From positions 36,421,120-36,485,119 of the forward strand of contig OY740769.1 of assembly GCA_963513935.1 (NCBI GenBank): a stretch of DNA of 64,000 nucleotides, read 5' to 3'. Below, piece by piece: positions 53,053 through 63,830 of the stretch. This DNA comes from Aphrophora alni. Lineage: Eukaryota > Arthropoda > Insecta > Hemiptera > Aphrophoridae. The notes under the pieces were generated by a model. That model had not been told where the DNA came from and ran no database searches. It saw nothing but the letters and a program-made list of their open reading frames with translations. A program made the translations under genes and the position numbers. Positions within the stretch are counted from its first letter, which is position 1. Each line of letters begins with the position of its first letter.

Positions 53053-54537
53053 GACATGTTATGAATACTTCTTTTTTTTACAAATATGGGTCTACCGATT
53101 TTTGTAAAATGTTGTTTAATTGTTAAGAATAAATCACATAACCCAGTTAGTTACCTAGTGTACAAAATTACGAGTAATATAAAATTGCATTCAACTTGAT
53201 GTCAAATTGATGTGAAAACGATAATAAACTTTGACAGCCGTCTTTACATACTAGTTTTGAATCACACATTTTTTAACTTAGGATAAGCATTGACACAAAG
53301 AACCAATTTATAATTTTTTAAATTGTATAACAAATATAACATGAAATAAATTGATAGGGTAGAGTCTTTATAAACCTGTATACGCTTAAGAAGCATATAT
53401 TTAAAAACCTGTTTATATATAAATTATAACTATTATACATTTATCGCTCATACATATCTGTATACTAAGTTCGTATGTACGTATTCAGTATGAAAACAAT
53501 TTTATTTAGTCGTAGTTTTCATTTACACAAGTAGAAATAAAGTTTTTCCTTGTCGCTTGTTCTATTGCAGTAAATATATTATATCATTTTTATATGACAC
53601 AAATAGCCGATAATTCAAATCAAATAGCGTCTGTTTTTATATCTATGTGAATTATTTTACGGATAAGAGTTTTAATAACTCCACATTACAATCGATTTGG
53701 ATTTTGTGTATGCACCCTAGATACAGAGCGGAAACAAGTCTTGTGACCACTGGTGATTTCTATATGAGTAAAAATTAATATTTCTAACTTTTGCCACACT
53801 TCATGGATAATATGTTTCTTCACTTGTTATTTGGTAAAAACATTTTTGCCCGCTTTGTAAGGGTGTTTAAAGAGGGGAACTTTTGTTCAAATAGCAACTC
53901 CCATCGTGTGACATATCATTTATAGGGCGTAAAAAAACATATTTCAGTGTCTTGGAAAAGTCTTTATTATATATTATTATCTAACCTGAATTGTGGAGGT
54001 TAGAAGTTGAATTTTCAGTTTTTTAATTTCTCATGTATATTAAGCAAAAAAAATACGGATTGAATTTTTTAATTGACTTAAATAAATAAATGTACACGCA
54101 TTTTCGTCTTTTTTTTTCTTAATAACCGACCACAATGTTATGAGCCAATAGGACTTTTATTCCCAGAATGTGATAACATTTTAAAGGAATTTGTCCGACT
54201 ATTATAAAATTTCTTTAAATTAATTTACTATTAATTTTGATCTTGTTGTGCCTTATTTCTTGCTCGGTTTGTCCATTACTTCAAACAAAGTAGTTGAAGC
54301 TTAACTTTGTAAGAATTATTATTATTCCGTAGGACCAATAAACGTCTAATTGCTTATACGTGCGAATAAAAAGAGAAATGTCTATGAAACAAAGACAATT
54401 ACGATACAATCTTGTTGAGCACTGTGGTGAAATTCACAATAATAATTCGAATTTGTCCCTAACCACAATCACTGGAAACGTAATAAAACACAATTATCTG
54501 ATTAATTGTTCTTTATTAATTATTTCCACTTAATGCC
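53050..54537. other. AT-rich non-coding DNA
   Basis: No recognisable feature. Confidence 0.4.
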
Positions 54538-54700
54538 CTGATGTACATTTCGATAACATGGTTATCATCATCGGAGTGTCTCGCTTATAAACTAAATCTA
54601 ACCTTACATATCTATTAATGAAATAAAATTAAACCTTAAACTACGATAACCTGAGTGCAAGCTAAAATCCCTCCCACTCCACAGATCAGTTGACCAGTAA
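54538..54700 (-). mobile_element. Probable PLE 3' end fragment
   Basis: Minus strand 54574-54547 carries CCGATGAT, a perfect 6 bp stem GATAAC/GTTATC around CAT, then GAAAT. This is the terminal motif of the other PLE copies. About 120 bp upstream on that strand look like 3' untranslated sequence (GTGGAGTGGGAGGGATTTTA). No coding part is left. Confidence 0.45.
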
Positions 54701-55040
54701 GGTAGAGAATTATTATTAAAGACAATTACATATAATTAAGACAAGAGATTTATATATTGTTTTATTTTATTGTTTATGGTAAAATAAATTAAACAGCTTG
54801 CAGTGTTCCCACCTTTATAGATATATGTAATAAAATACCATTCCCCCCGGTATAGAGTGTGATTATAAATTTCTTTTTGCACAGATTTTTTCCATCTTAC
54901 ATTCAAATTAAATATATATTTCATAATTTCATAATATTAAATAATGAAAAAAGAAATCTAGCCACATTGAGCATCCGACAATGCGTTGAATTAGTCAAGA
55001 TTCAGCGCGTTATCTTCAGATAATATGATTTCGTATTCCT
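54700..55040. repeat. Diverged dispersed repeat, copy 2
   Basis: Partner of 10740-11055 in the same orientation (see there). It directly adjoins the PLE-like fragment, so it might be an internal part of the same old element; at 10.74 kb, however, no terminal stem-loop is visible. Confidence 0.55.
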
Positions 55041-56392
55041 GCCGGGTGATAATTGGTTTACTTCTTCTAAAATTAATATATGTCTTATTTATAACGTATC
55101 TGGGAGTTTTTAACAGTATTCAAATAAAATTACAAATTAATTGACTCACAATATCTTTAAATTGGATTTTAATGAAATTCAACTGTTTATACACACGAAG
55201 AATATTATGTTTTATTGTTTTGTTATGTTAATTTCTTTTACAGAATAATTTTAATGATATTATAAATTGAAATTATTTTTATGTCATCTTTTGAATTAGT
55301 TCGCGTTATAAACAAAGCCGTTATATGTAATTTATCTAATCTGTCTATTCAGATAAGTGTTGCCAAAATTTGAATAAATGTTATAAATTAAATACTGTGT
55401 TTTATAGTATTTATCAAACATATTATTTAAATAGTGAATACAGAAACGTTGTTATTTCCAAAACAAAAACACCACATAAATCAGATTCACTAAAACCATT
55501 TTGACTAAACATTTATTGGTATTAGATACACTCAAAAGTAAATTATGCCTCACTAAAAATATTTTGATTTATAATTTATTATAAACGAGTCATTTAATTT
55601 TATTAATGTGGCAGAGGGTTATATAGTGTCACATTTGTTTCTTACAGGACAAATCCATTAGTATTTACAACTTCATTACTTTACATTTAAACAGTAGTTG
55701 AACATCAAGTTCTGCAGTAATATTAAAAGTTTCCACTGATAGCATAGAGTCATTACAAGTATCCCCGGATACAAAAGTTTCGGTTATTCTGGTTGAATTT
55801 AATAGTGAAGTTCAACAATTTAACAAACACTTTATCTTTGCATTGAACTTGGGAAATTTAACTACATTCAAATAAATCTGATTTATGTTGTACACGATTT
55901 ATATTGAAAATTTTAAACCTTTACTCAGAACAATATGACACCCATTAACACAACCGCTACAACTACCTATGAACTTGCCAATTTCCATTTATTTTTAGAC
56001 TTTTTTATCAAACAGAAACATGTGGGTACACTCTGGTGTTTAATTAAAAGGTGTAAACTGAAGCTAAGAATAATTATACTGGGTTTTGTAATTTGTGATA
56101 CAGTTATGCAGTCTAGTTGAATACATACTCAATACAAAATATATAACTCTTATATTATATAAATAGCACCATCAACTGCAATGAGCTACATTTGTGGTAA
56201 ATTCAATCACTAAAAAATACAAAGATATTTTTCCACAAAACCCACTATATTTGTGCAACACAAAGAAAGACGACATTTCAATGGTCGAATATATCTTAAT
56301 GTTACATGAACACATGCAGTATTGATCCTGTACTGGTGTAGTGATACTGTGATTATGTGTGGGTAACAACTAAGGATTATTACTTAGTCATT
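55041..56392. other. AT-rich non-coding DNA
   Basis: No gene recognised; frames at 55935-56120 and 56172-56369 have no domain. Confidence 0.4.
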
Positions 56393-56396
56393 AAAA

Positions 56397-58356
56397 TGTA
56401 GCATTCAAATCTAAAAATCAATCCTGCAATATAAATTCATAAACTCGTTCTCCACATCCAACTTCCGTCGCTTGACAGATGCTGCCACCCGGCGAGATTA
56501 TCCCAAACTTATGATCATATGACATTGGAGGGTAAAGTGCAACGGCAAGAGAGCCTATCTTCACTGATACCGGTATGCGAGTCTACCTGTAGTCACACAA
56601 TGTCTGACATCTATATTTAGCTACGTTAGAGATAAATTTCCTGCTCGGACTTCAAAATTTCCACCTCAGTTTTTGGCAATGTTAATTTACAAGTTTTGTG
56701 CGTTTTAGTTCTATAATGTTTAGTAAATTTTCGTTTTCACGGCACAAGCTTACGTGAACTGCGACAGGATTTTCCAGGTACTCAGCCTTACAGGTTTTAT
56801 CATATTTTAAATTTTGTTAATGCTTTAAAATAATTTATTAATTATCATGTATTCTTTAAAATATGTATTTCATGTTTTATTTAATATTTAATGTTCTTTT
56901 GAAAATCAATGATTATAAAAATTTACCTTTTTAAAACATACTTTGCAAAACCTTGTAAAGGCACATTTTGAGTTTTGAACAATTATGTGAAATATGTGCA
57001 AACTAATGTTGAATTTTAAGTGATCAGAATATCTTATTGAACATGTCAAATATAAAATAACTAGAGAAATCTCTTCTAAAACAGAAAATTTCGTTTTACA
57101 AACTTTTGCAGATTTTGCAAGTCTTATACAAGTTTTGTTTTAAACTAAACGATATATATATATATATATAGCTTTATAGTCATCTAAGAAGCTTTTAATT
57201 ACAATCTTAACGAATTTCTGTTATACAATCAATTTTCTTTGATTTTGACAAATAACCAGATATTTTCTTTAATAATGAACATTAATGCTAAAACATGTCT
57301 GATTTTGTACAGACGCTAAAAAACATGTTTTTTTGCTCATAGCTAATATGCTGGTAGAAGAAACACAGCGAAAGATCTAGACATGTTTCGTCCTGTTATC
57401 AAAACACGTTTTATCCAACATAGCTTCAGTTTCATGTGCACAAAAGTGATGTAAAAAAAAAAAAAGAAGAAAAACTAACTTTATAGAACTTTAATTAAAC
57501 TCATATTGTATATGTGCCTAAAATTTATTTCAGCGAATATGTTTTTCTTAAAAAAAAATTCTTTTAGATGTAGACTTGTGTAATTAATTATAAAATATAT
57601 AAAAAATTATTGGGTGGAGCCTGCATGCAAACTTTCGGTCCTAACAACCTCCCAGAGGTTATTTTCTAAATTAAAACAATTGACGTCAATTTAAAAATTT
57701 AATATTCAAAATTTTCTTTTCTTTTCTTTTAAAATAAACTACTCTTTTCATAATAAATTCTTTTATCTAAAACATACATATATTTATTGGCCAATATAGC
57801 ATTTAAGTAATTTATAAAATAAGTAATATTATGTAACTGGTTTTAAAAACTTATCATTTCATAAAGTTACAAAAAGGGGGGGGGGAATAAATATCAGTAT
57901 CTTTTCATCTTTTTTTTATTTTGTAATTTTTACATTTAAGGGCGTATAATCTTTTTTTTTTGGATTAATGATAATCCTGTTAATTGTTAAGCTGTGCTCA
58001 TTGTCTTTTGTTAAACTTTGTAACTATAACATATATAAACTAAAAAAGGGGGGATAAATTTTCAGAATCTATTGATTAATTTTTTTGTTTAAATTATAAT
58101 ATTTTGTATTAAGGGCGTATAACTATTATTAATTATAATATCTTTTTTTAATCATAAGCTGTTTATGATAATTTTGTCTCAGGATGTCTTTCTCAATTGT
58201 AAATGATAAAATCTGAAACGTTGAAATTTCTTTTCTGTTTCAATAAACTTGAGCCTTGTTAATCACTAAATTTGTTTTTGTCTTTTAATTTTTAATTTCT
58301 AAACATTGTTACCATTTTGGTTCCGCCTTTTCTTAAATTTAAGTCCCCTGGTAACA
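56397..58356 (+). repeat. 5' long terminal repeat
   Basis: 1960 bp. Compared base by base with the 3' LTR (1949 bp), it differs by an 8 bp longer TA run (57151-57170), one substitution (A at 57603 versus G at 61715), a small change in a poly(A)-GAAG tract (57453-57470), and one-base length changes in a G run (57876-57885) and a T run (57952-57961). A likely polyadenylation signal AATAAA is at 58242. It holds no open frame of note. Confidence 0.96.
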
Positions 58357-58362
58357 TGTTTC

Positions 58363-58373
58363 TGGTAGCAGAG
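58363..58373 (+). other. Primer-binding site, initiator tRNA-Met type
   Basis: TGGTAGCAGAG, six bases after the 5' LTR. It is complementary to the CTCTGCTACCA 3' end of animal initiator tRNA-Met, the primer used by many Ty3-type elements. Confidence 0.8.
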
Positions 58374-59087
58374 CGTGGTTGATTCTAGATTCTAGTGTGG
58401 TTAGTTCTAAATCATAGAGTTGTTAATTTTAAATTTTGGAACCGTAGTTAATTTTCAAAATCTTGCATTGGAACCATCTAAATTTAAATTTAAAATTTTT
58501 CTTTTGTTAAACAAGGCTCATTTTTTATGTTTTGCAGCTTTTTCAAATACTGCACAACTGTTGCTGATGAAATTTTTTTTTTATTATTTAGTTTAAATAT
58601 TTAGATATCTATAAATCTATAGTCTCTTTTTTATTATTTATTTATTTTTATAAACACTTACACAAAAACTTCTAAACCAATTTCGATAAAAATTTTTTTT
58701 ATTATTATTTTGTCTGCTTAAATATTTTTTTTTATATATATATTTACATACACTGCACACTAATCATTCACTGAATTTGATCCAGACAGCGAGCTCATTC
58801 AGGAATTCCAAAAAAAAATTTAAATAAATCATAAAATCCAAAAATAGTTAAAAAAAAAAAAAAAAAACAAAAAAAATTCAAAATCTCCTTCAAAAATTTT
58901 CTCGAGTTTTCTTTCGCTTGTCTGTATTAATTCATACTTACACACACACATATACACAACAACTACACTACATATAATTCTTGAGTCTTTCTCTGGCCCT
59001 TTCATTTTTTGCATCATCTTAAAAGAAATTTTTTTTTTTAAATTACTTGGTTTATTTTTTTTTTTATTATTATCAGCAACAGTTAAA

Positions 59088-59204
59088 ATGGCAGTGGATT
59101 TGCTGCGATTAGTGGACTCGTTAAAGAACACGGAGCTTGCTTTTGAATTTTTTTTTTGTTTTCGTCATCTTGAAGGAAAATTATTTTTATTTATTTTTTT
59201 TTAA
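59088..59204 (+). CDS. Short open frame in the LTR element, 38 codons
   Basis: Starts MAVDLLRLVDSLKNTELAFE and then runs into Phe-rich sequence from T-runs before TAA. The first 20 residues look like ordinary protein, unlike the T-rich surroundings, so this could be a relic of a gag N-terminus or an upstream short frame. No family match is claimed. An A-rich AAA before the ATG is compatible with initiation. Confidence 0.2.
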   Translation: MAVDLLRLVDSLKNTELAFEFFFCFRHLEGKLFLFIFF

Positions 59205-59214
59205 TTTTATCATC

Positions 59215-59283
59215 ATGAGCAATAGGCAAGATGGCGGTGGACTGGTTGATGCAGATGGTGGCACTTTCTTAATAGATAATTGA
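59215..59283 (+). CDS. Short open frame in the LTR element, 22 codons
   Basis: MSNRQDGGGLVDADGGTF plus four residues, then TGA. The DNA AAGATGGCGGTGGA echoes the AAAATGGCAGTGGA around the start of the frame at 59088, so the two may derive from one duplicated segment. Function unknown. Confidence 0.18.
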   Translation: MSNRQDGGGLVDADGGTFLIDN

Positions 59284-59959
59284 AATGTTGAACACTTTTT
59301 TTAAAAAAAATATATCATTGTGTGCTAAATTTTCTTTTCCAAATTTATAGGGGCCCAGTTTTTGTATGTAGGACAACATGGTTGGCCTGTTTGTCTATTC
59401 TTTAAATTATTCGGTTGTTTGTCTTTTTTATTAGCAGGTCAACATGTTTGTTCCTTAATTAGTTTTTTTGTTTAGGGTTGAGAAAACCGGAGTTGGGTTT
59501 TCCTCACCATGGGTCACCTTTTATTTACATATTTACTTTGCTACACCTTTTTTTTAACACATCTTTCTTTTGTACTTTTTTGAACACTTAAAATTTTTTT
59601 TTTTTTTGATGAAATTTTTTTTACACAATTTTTTTGATTAAATTAAATTCCTTTTTTTTTGGGGCACATGATACACATATAAGACCCTAAGTCAAACATC
59701 ACATGCCCTGCCTTGGGCACTAAAACAATTTTGACTCCCCAACGTTTCATACTGCTTCTTTGTTTATTTTTAAAAATGGATTATTTGTTTAGACCTTTCA
59801 AAATTCTTTTTTCTCACGGAAATTGTTAAGAGCCGTGAATAGTTTAAATTTTTCTTCGTATGGGAGAAGAGGAATTTAAAAATAACGACGCTGAGCATGA
59901 TCTGACCCAAAAAGGCTTCAGGAGTTTTTCTTTTATTTTTATTTATTTTTGTAATTAAA

Positions 59960-60300
59960 TGTTAAGGTCGGCTCAGAGGATACTCCCCCCCGTCTGAGTC
60001 CGACCTTTCCTGAAGTCCTTAGTGCCATGCACTTTTCCCTCCCTTGGTCCCCGGAGTGGTCACCTCCACTTGGCTTCCCGAGGTGCCACTCCACCCCTTT
60101 TCCCCACGTACCGTAGTGTACAAAGTCAGTTCATGCACAGCAAAGTCGACCTTTGCGTCACCCTTCAGCTCTTTCTGTCCTGGGCTTATCCCAATCATAG
60201 GTGGGAAGAGCTGAGACGCTATAGAAATTTCAAAATTTAATAAGTAAGTGCCAAAGGAGGCTACACCCTAGAGTGGTGATTATAAAAGCATTATGAAGCG
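59960..60300. other. GC-richer 3' interior of the LTR element
   Basis: The T-rich interior gives way to GC-richer sequence with C and G runs. A 72-codon frame (60022-60240, +) starting MPCTFPSLGPRSGHLHLASR has ordinary composition but no family I recognise. It could be captured host sequence or residual retroelement sequence. Confidence 0.35.
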
Positions 60301-60335
60301 TTGTTTCTATCAGGTGCCCTGTTTTCAAAATTTTG

Positions 60336-60476
60336 TAGGAGGCCCTTCTGGCCCCTTTTCTTCAGAAGCTTGTAGGAGGCCCTTCTGGCCCCTTTGCTTC
60401 AATCTTTTCTTAGAGGCCCTTCTGGCCCTTTGTCTCTCCTTTTTCAAAATTTTGCGGGAGGCCCTTCTGGCCTCTT
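60336..60476 (+). repeat. Four-copy GGCC-CTTCT-GGCC tandem array
   Basis: The 13 bp string GGCCCTTCTGGCC occurs at 60341, 60378, 60415 and 60460, spaced 37, 37 and 45 bp. Flanking sequence (GTAGGAGGC before, CCCTTT or CCTCTTC after) is also partly repeated. The core has inverted GGCC halves. It lies 45 bp upstream of the 3' LTR. Possible roles such as RNA structure for packaging or protein binding are speculation. Confidence 0.9.
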
Positions 60477-60504
60477 CTCTGACTCCACCCTAACTCCGTC
60501 TTTC

Positions 60505-60516
60505 GGGGGGGGAGAG
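60505..60516 (+). other. Polypurine tract
   Basis: A run of eight G followed by AGAG ends one base before the 3' LTR. This is the expected place and composition for the plus-strand DNA primer. Confidence 0.8.
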
Positions 60517-60517
60517 C

Positions 60518-62466
60518 TGTAGCATTCAAATCTAAAAATCAATCCTGCAATATAAATTCATAAACTCGTTCTCCACATCCAACTTCCGTCGCTTGACAGA
60601 TGCTGCCACCCGGCGAGATTATCCCAAACTTATGATCATATGACATTGGAGGGTAAAGTGCAACGGCAAGAGAGCCTATCTTCACTGATACCGGTATGCG
60701 AGTCTACCTGTAGTCACACAATGTCTGACATCTATATTTAGCTACGTTAGAGATAAATTTCCTGCTCGGACTTCAAAATTTCCACCTCAGTTTTTGGCAA
60801 TGTTAATTTACAAGTTTTGTGCGTTTTAGTTCTATAATGTTTAGTAAATTTTCGTTTTCACGGCACAAGCTTACGTGAACTGCGACAGGATTTTCCAGGT
60901 ACTCAGCCTTACAGGTTTTATCATATTTTAAATTTTGTTAATGCTTTAAAATAATTTATTAATTATCATGTATTCTTTAAAATATGTATTTCATGTTTTA
61001 TTTAATATTTAATGTTCTTTTGAAAATCAATGATTATAAAAATTTACCTTTTTAAAACATACTTTGCAAAACCTTGTAAAGGCACATTTTGAGTTTTGAA
61101 CAATTATGTGAAATATGTGCAAACTAATGTTGAATTTTAAGTGATCAGAATATCTTATTGAACATGTCAAATATAAAATAACTAGAGAAATCTCTTCTAA
61201 AACAGAAAATTTCGTTTTACAAACTTTTGCAGATTTTGCAAGTCTTATACAAGTTTTGTTTTAAACTAAACGATATATATATAGCTTTATAGTCATCTAA
61301 GAAGCTTTTAATTACAATCTTAACGAATTTCTGTTATACAATCAATTTTCTTTGATTTTGACAAATAACCAGATATTTTCTTTAATAATGAACATTAATG
61401 CTAAAACATGTCTGATTTTGTACAGACGCTAAAAAACATGTTTTTTTGCTCATAGCTAATATGCTGGTAGAAGAAACACAGCGAAAGATCTAGACATGTT
61501 TCGTCCTGTTATCAAAACACGTTTTATCCAACATAGCTTCAGTTTCATGTGCACAAAAGTGATGTAAAAAAAAAAAAAAAGAAAAACTAACTTTATAGAA
61601 CTTTAATTAAACTCATATTGTATATGTGCCTAAAATTTATTTCAGCGAATATGTTTTTCTTAAAAAAAAATTCTTTTAGATGTAGACTTGTGTAATTAAT
61701 TATAAAATATATAAGAAATTATTGGGTGGAGCCTGCATGCAAACTTTCGGTCCTAACAACCTCCCAGAGGTTATTTTCTAAATTAAAACAATTGACGTCA
61801 ATTTAAAAATTTAATATTCAAAATTTTCTTTTCTTTTCTTTTAAAATAAACTACTCTTTTCATAATAAATTCTTTTATCTAAAACATACATATATTTATT
61901 GGCCAATATAGCATTTAAGTAATTTATAAAATAAGTAATATTATGTAACTGGTTTTAAAAACTTATCATTTCATAAAGTTACAAAAAGGGGGGGGGAATA
62001 AATATCAGTATCTTTTCATCTTTTTTTTATTTTGTAATTTTTACATTTAAGGGCGTATAATCTTTTTTTTTGGATTAATGATAATCCTGTTAATTGTTAA
62101 GCTGTGCTCATTGTCTTTTGTTAAACTTTGTAACTATAACATATATAAACTAAAAAAGGGGGGATAAATTTTCAGAATCTATTGATTAATTTTTTTGTTT
62201 AAATTATAATATTTTGTATTAAGGGCGTATAACTATTATTAATTATAATATCTTTTTTTAATCATAAGCTGTTTATGATAATTTTGTCTCAGGATGTCTT
62301 TCTCAATTGTAAATGATAAAATCTGAAACGTTGAAATTTCTTTTCTGTTTCAATAAACTTGAGCCTTGTTAATCACTAAATTTGTTTTTGTCTTTTAATT
62401 TTTAATTTCTAAACATTGTTACCATTTTGGTTCCGCCTTTTCTTAAATTTAAGTCCCCTGGTAACA
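60518..62466 (+). repeat. 3' long terminal repeat
   Basis: 1949 bp, TG to CA, a direct copy of the 5' LTR as described there. AATAAA at 62352-62357 would be the functional polyadenylation signal of the element's transcript. Confidence 0.96.
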
Positions 62467-62470
62467 AAAA

Positions 62471-63565
62471 CATCGTCTTGTTTTTTGTAATCGACAAATA
62501 TAATAGTTTTTGTGAAAAATTGTGTTTTCCTACAATTAGTGAAAAACCCTCATTGTCAGCTATACATTTTATTTATTAGCATATTAAGTGTTTATCAAAT
62601 ACCTTCCAAGGATATAAAATTCAAAGGTATAACAATCACGGTTGTCATGTCTATTGTAATGTTGATACAATAAAAATTAAGTGAGAGATAATATAATATA
62701 CATAATTAATATTAAAATTTATGTCGCTTTTAAAACGAAATTTTGAGATTTTAATATTTATACGGGGAAAATAAAATAAATGAAAATAAAGTCGTAAAAA
62801 AAGTGTAAATTCATTAACCGATTGAATTGGTAAAAATAATAATAACAATATAAACTATAAAAAAAAATTTCGTATCAAGAAGTTATAAATTAAGAATAAG
62901 GAATGTTTTTCTTTCTAAATTATATCAAAAGTTTTATTCTAAACTGAAAATTATCGAGATTTAGTTGTATAAGTCTATATTATTATAGTGAATGTCATAC
63001 ATAAAAATAAACTTAACAATTTGCATAATATACAGTACACTTAACCTCGATAAATAACGAAGAATTTTAATTCTGTGGCCATAGAAATGTATGTTTATTG
63101 CAATAACCATTCCTAGGATCCCTTCTTTGTAATCCTGTTCTATCATTGACTTTATACATGGTGTTATTGCTATTGTTGCGTCACGGATAAAATCTAAGAG
63201 ATAATCTCTTTAACCTGTTTCATTTAACGGTTCATCTGAGAGATTATCTCTTGCGTCAATAATTTCAAAATTACTTTTTAGTTTCTAATTATAGTAGTTT
63301 TGTCTCTATAAACACTTGTTTATGGTATAGACAAATATCTTGGTTTAAACATGCAGTACAATCATAACGGAGATTAACGTAACAACTATCAAAGAGAGAA
63401 TATAATGGCTCAACATTACCTACATATAATGATCAACTTCACTCCTACATTTTAATAAACCCCAGTTACATTGCAGAGATATCTGACTGAATTCTCGTGT
63501 AATTTGGGTCCCTCAAGGCGATGACGACAATGAATTGTTTGCATTTAAACAACAAAAGGGATTAT
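62471..63565. other. AT-rich non-coding DNA
   Basis: No gene recognised. Two 13 bp near-palindromes at 63197-63209 and 63239-63251 (AGAGATAATCTCT and AGAGATTATCTCT) are exact reverse complements of each other. Confidence 0.45.
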
Positions 63566-63633
63566 ATATAAATATTGAGCTTGACTTGTGAGATAATATT
63601 AGATAGAAAAAACTGGAACACAAGATCTCACAA

Positions 63634-63638
<5 letters not shown>

Positions 63639-63683
<45 letters not shown>
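63639..63683. repeat. (TA)n microsatellite
   Basis: About 22 uninterrupted TA units inside the inverted-repeat element. Confidence 0.95.
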
Positions 63684-63685
<2 letters not shown>

Positions 63686-63721
63686 AATAACTATAGTTCT
63701 GTTATTGTAGCTCATGTATCA

Positions 63722-63749
63722 CTGAGGATGACGACTTTGTCGTTGAAAC
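63722..63749 (+). ncRNA. Hammerhead-ribozyme-like core
   Basis: CTGAGGA is an exact match to the CUGANGA box. It is followed by one extra T, a 6 bp stem GACGAC/GTCGTT (one G-U pair) with a TTT loop, and then GAAAC. Hammerhead motifs are known from PLE terminal repeats. Possible stem III pairing ACG...CGT follows at 63748-63762, giving GTA as a possible cleavage triplet. The extra base before stem II makes activity uncertain, and stem I was not established. Confidence 0.4.
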
Positions 63750-63830
63750 GCGTTTGATTACGTAAACTTAATCTATGTGATATCTTGTGTTCCAGTTATT
63801 TTCTATCCAACAATAGCGTGGCTATGGGTT

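Larger units (their letters stand above)
58560..59660. other. T-rich interior of the LTR element
   Basis: Internal DNA with many T homopolymers of 8-12 bases and matching A runs. It holds no domain on either strand; a reverse frame of 100 codons (58829-59131) is Lys/Phe low complexity. Confidence 0.6.
56397..62466 (+). mobile_element. Complete, young, non-autonomous LTR retrotransposon
   Basis: This 6070 bp element has two direct LTRs that begin TGTAGCATTCAAAT and end CCCCTGGTAACA, giving canonical TG...CA ends. The LTRs are flanked by the same 4 bp, AAAA, on each side (56393-56396 and 62467-62470), a target duplication of the length usual for Ty3-type integrases (though A-rich flanks weaken this). 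A primer-binding site fitting initiator tRNA-Met follows the 5' LTR, and a G-rich purine tract precedes the 3' LTR. The internal part is only 2161 bp and encodes no gag, protease, reverse transcriptase or integrase. It must therefore use proteins of an autonomous relative, like the LARD or TRIM groups, although its LTRs are unusually long relative to its interior. The LTRs are nearly identical, so it inserted recently. Confidence 0.95.
63566..63812 (+). mobile_element. Small inverted-repeat element with (TA)n and hammerhead-like core
   Basis: Arms of 26-27 bp (63599-63624 and 63784-63810; AACTGGAACACAAG and its complement, plus TAGATAGAAAA) enclose a (TA)n tract (63639-63683) and a stem-loop motif (63722-63749). 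A decayed relative of the left part is at 8184-8265. No coding capacity. It could be a PLE-related terminal fragment or a small non-autonomous element of its own. Confidence 0.6.

Noticed and set aside
58829..59131. 100-codon reverse frame in the LTR element
   Set aside because: Lys-rich and Phe-rich low complexity from A and T runs; no gag or other motif.
60293..60493. 66-codon frame over the GGCC array
   Set aside because: Its repeated Arg/Pro/Phe/Trp pattern is only the translation of the tandem DNA repeat.
63575..63757. 60-codon frame with a Tyr-Ile repeat
   Set aside because: It translates the (TA)n tract inside a non-coding inverted-repeat element.
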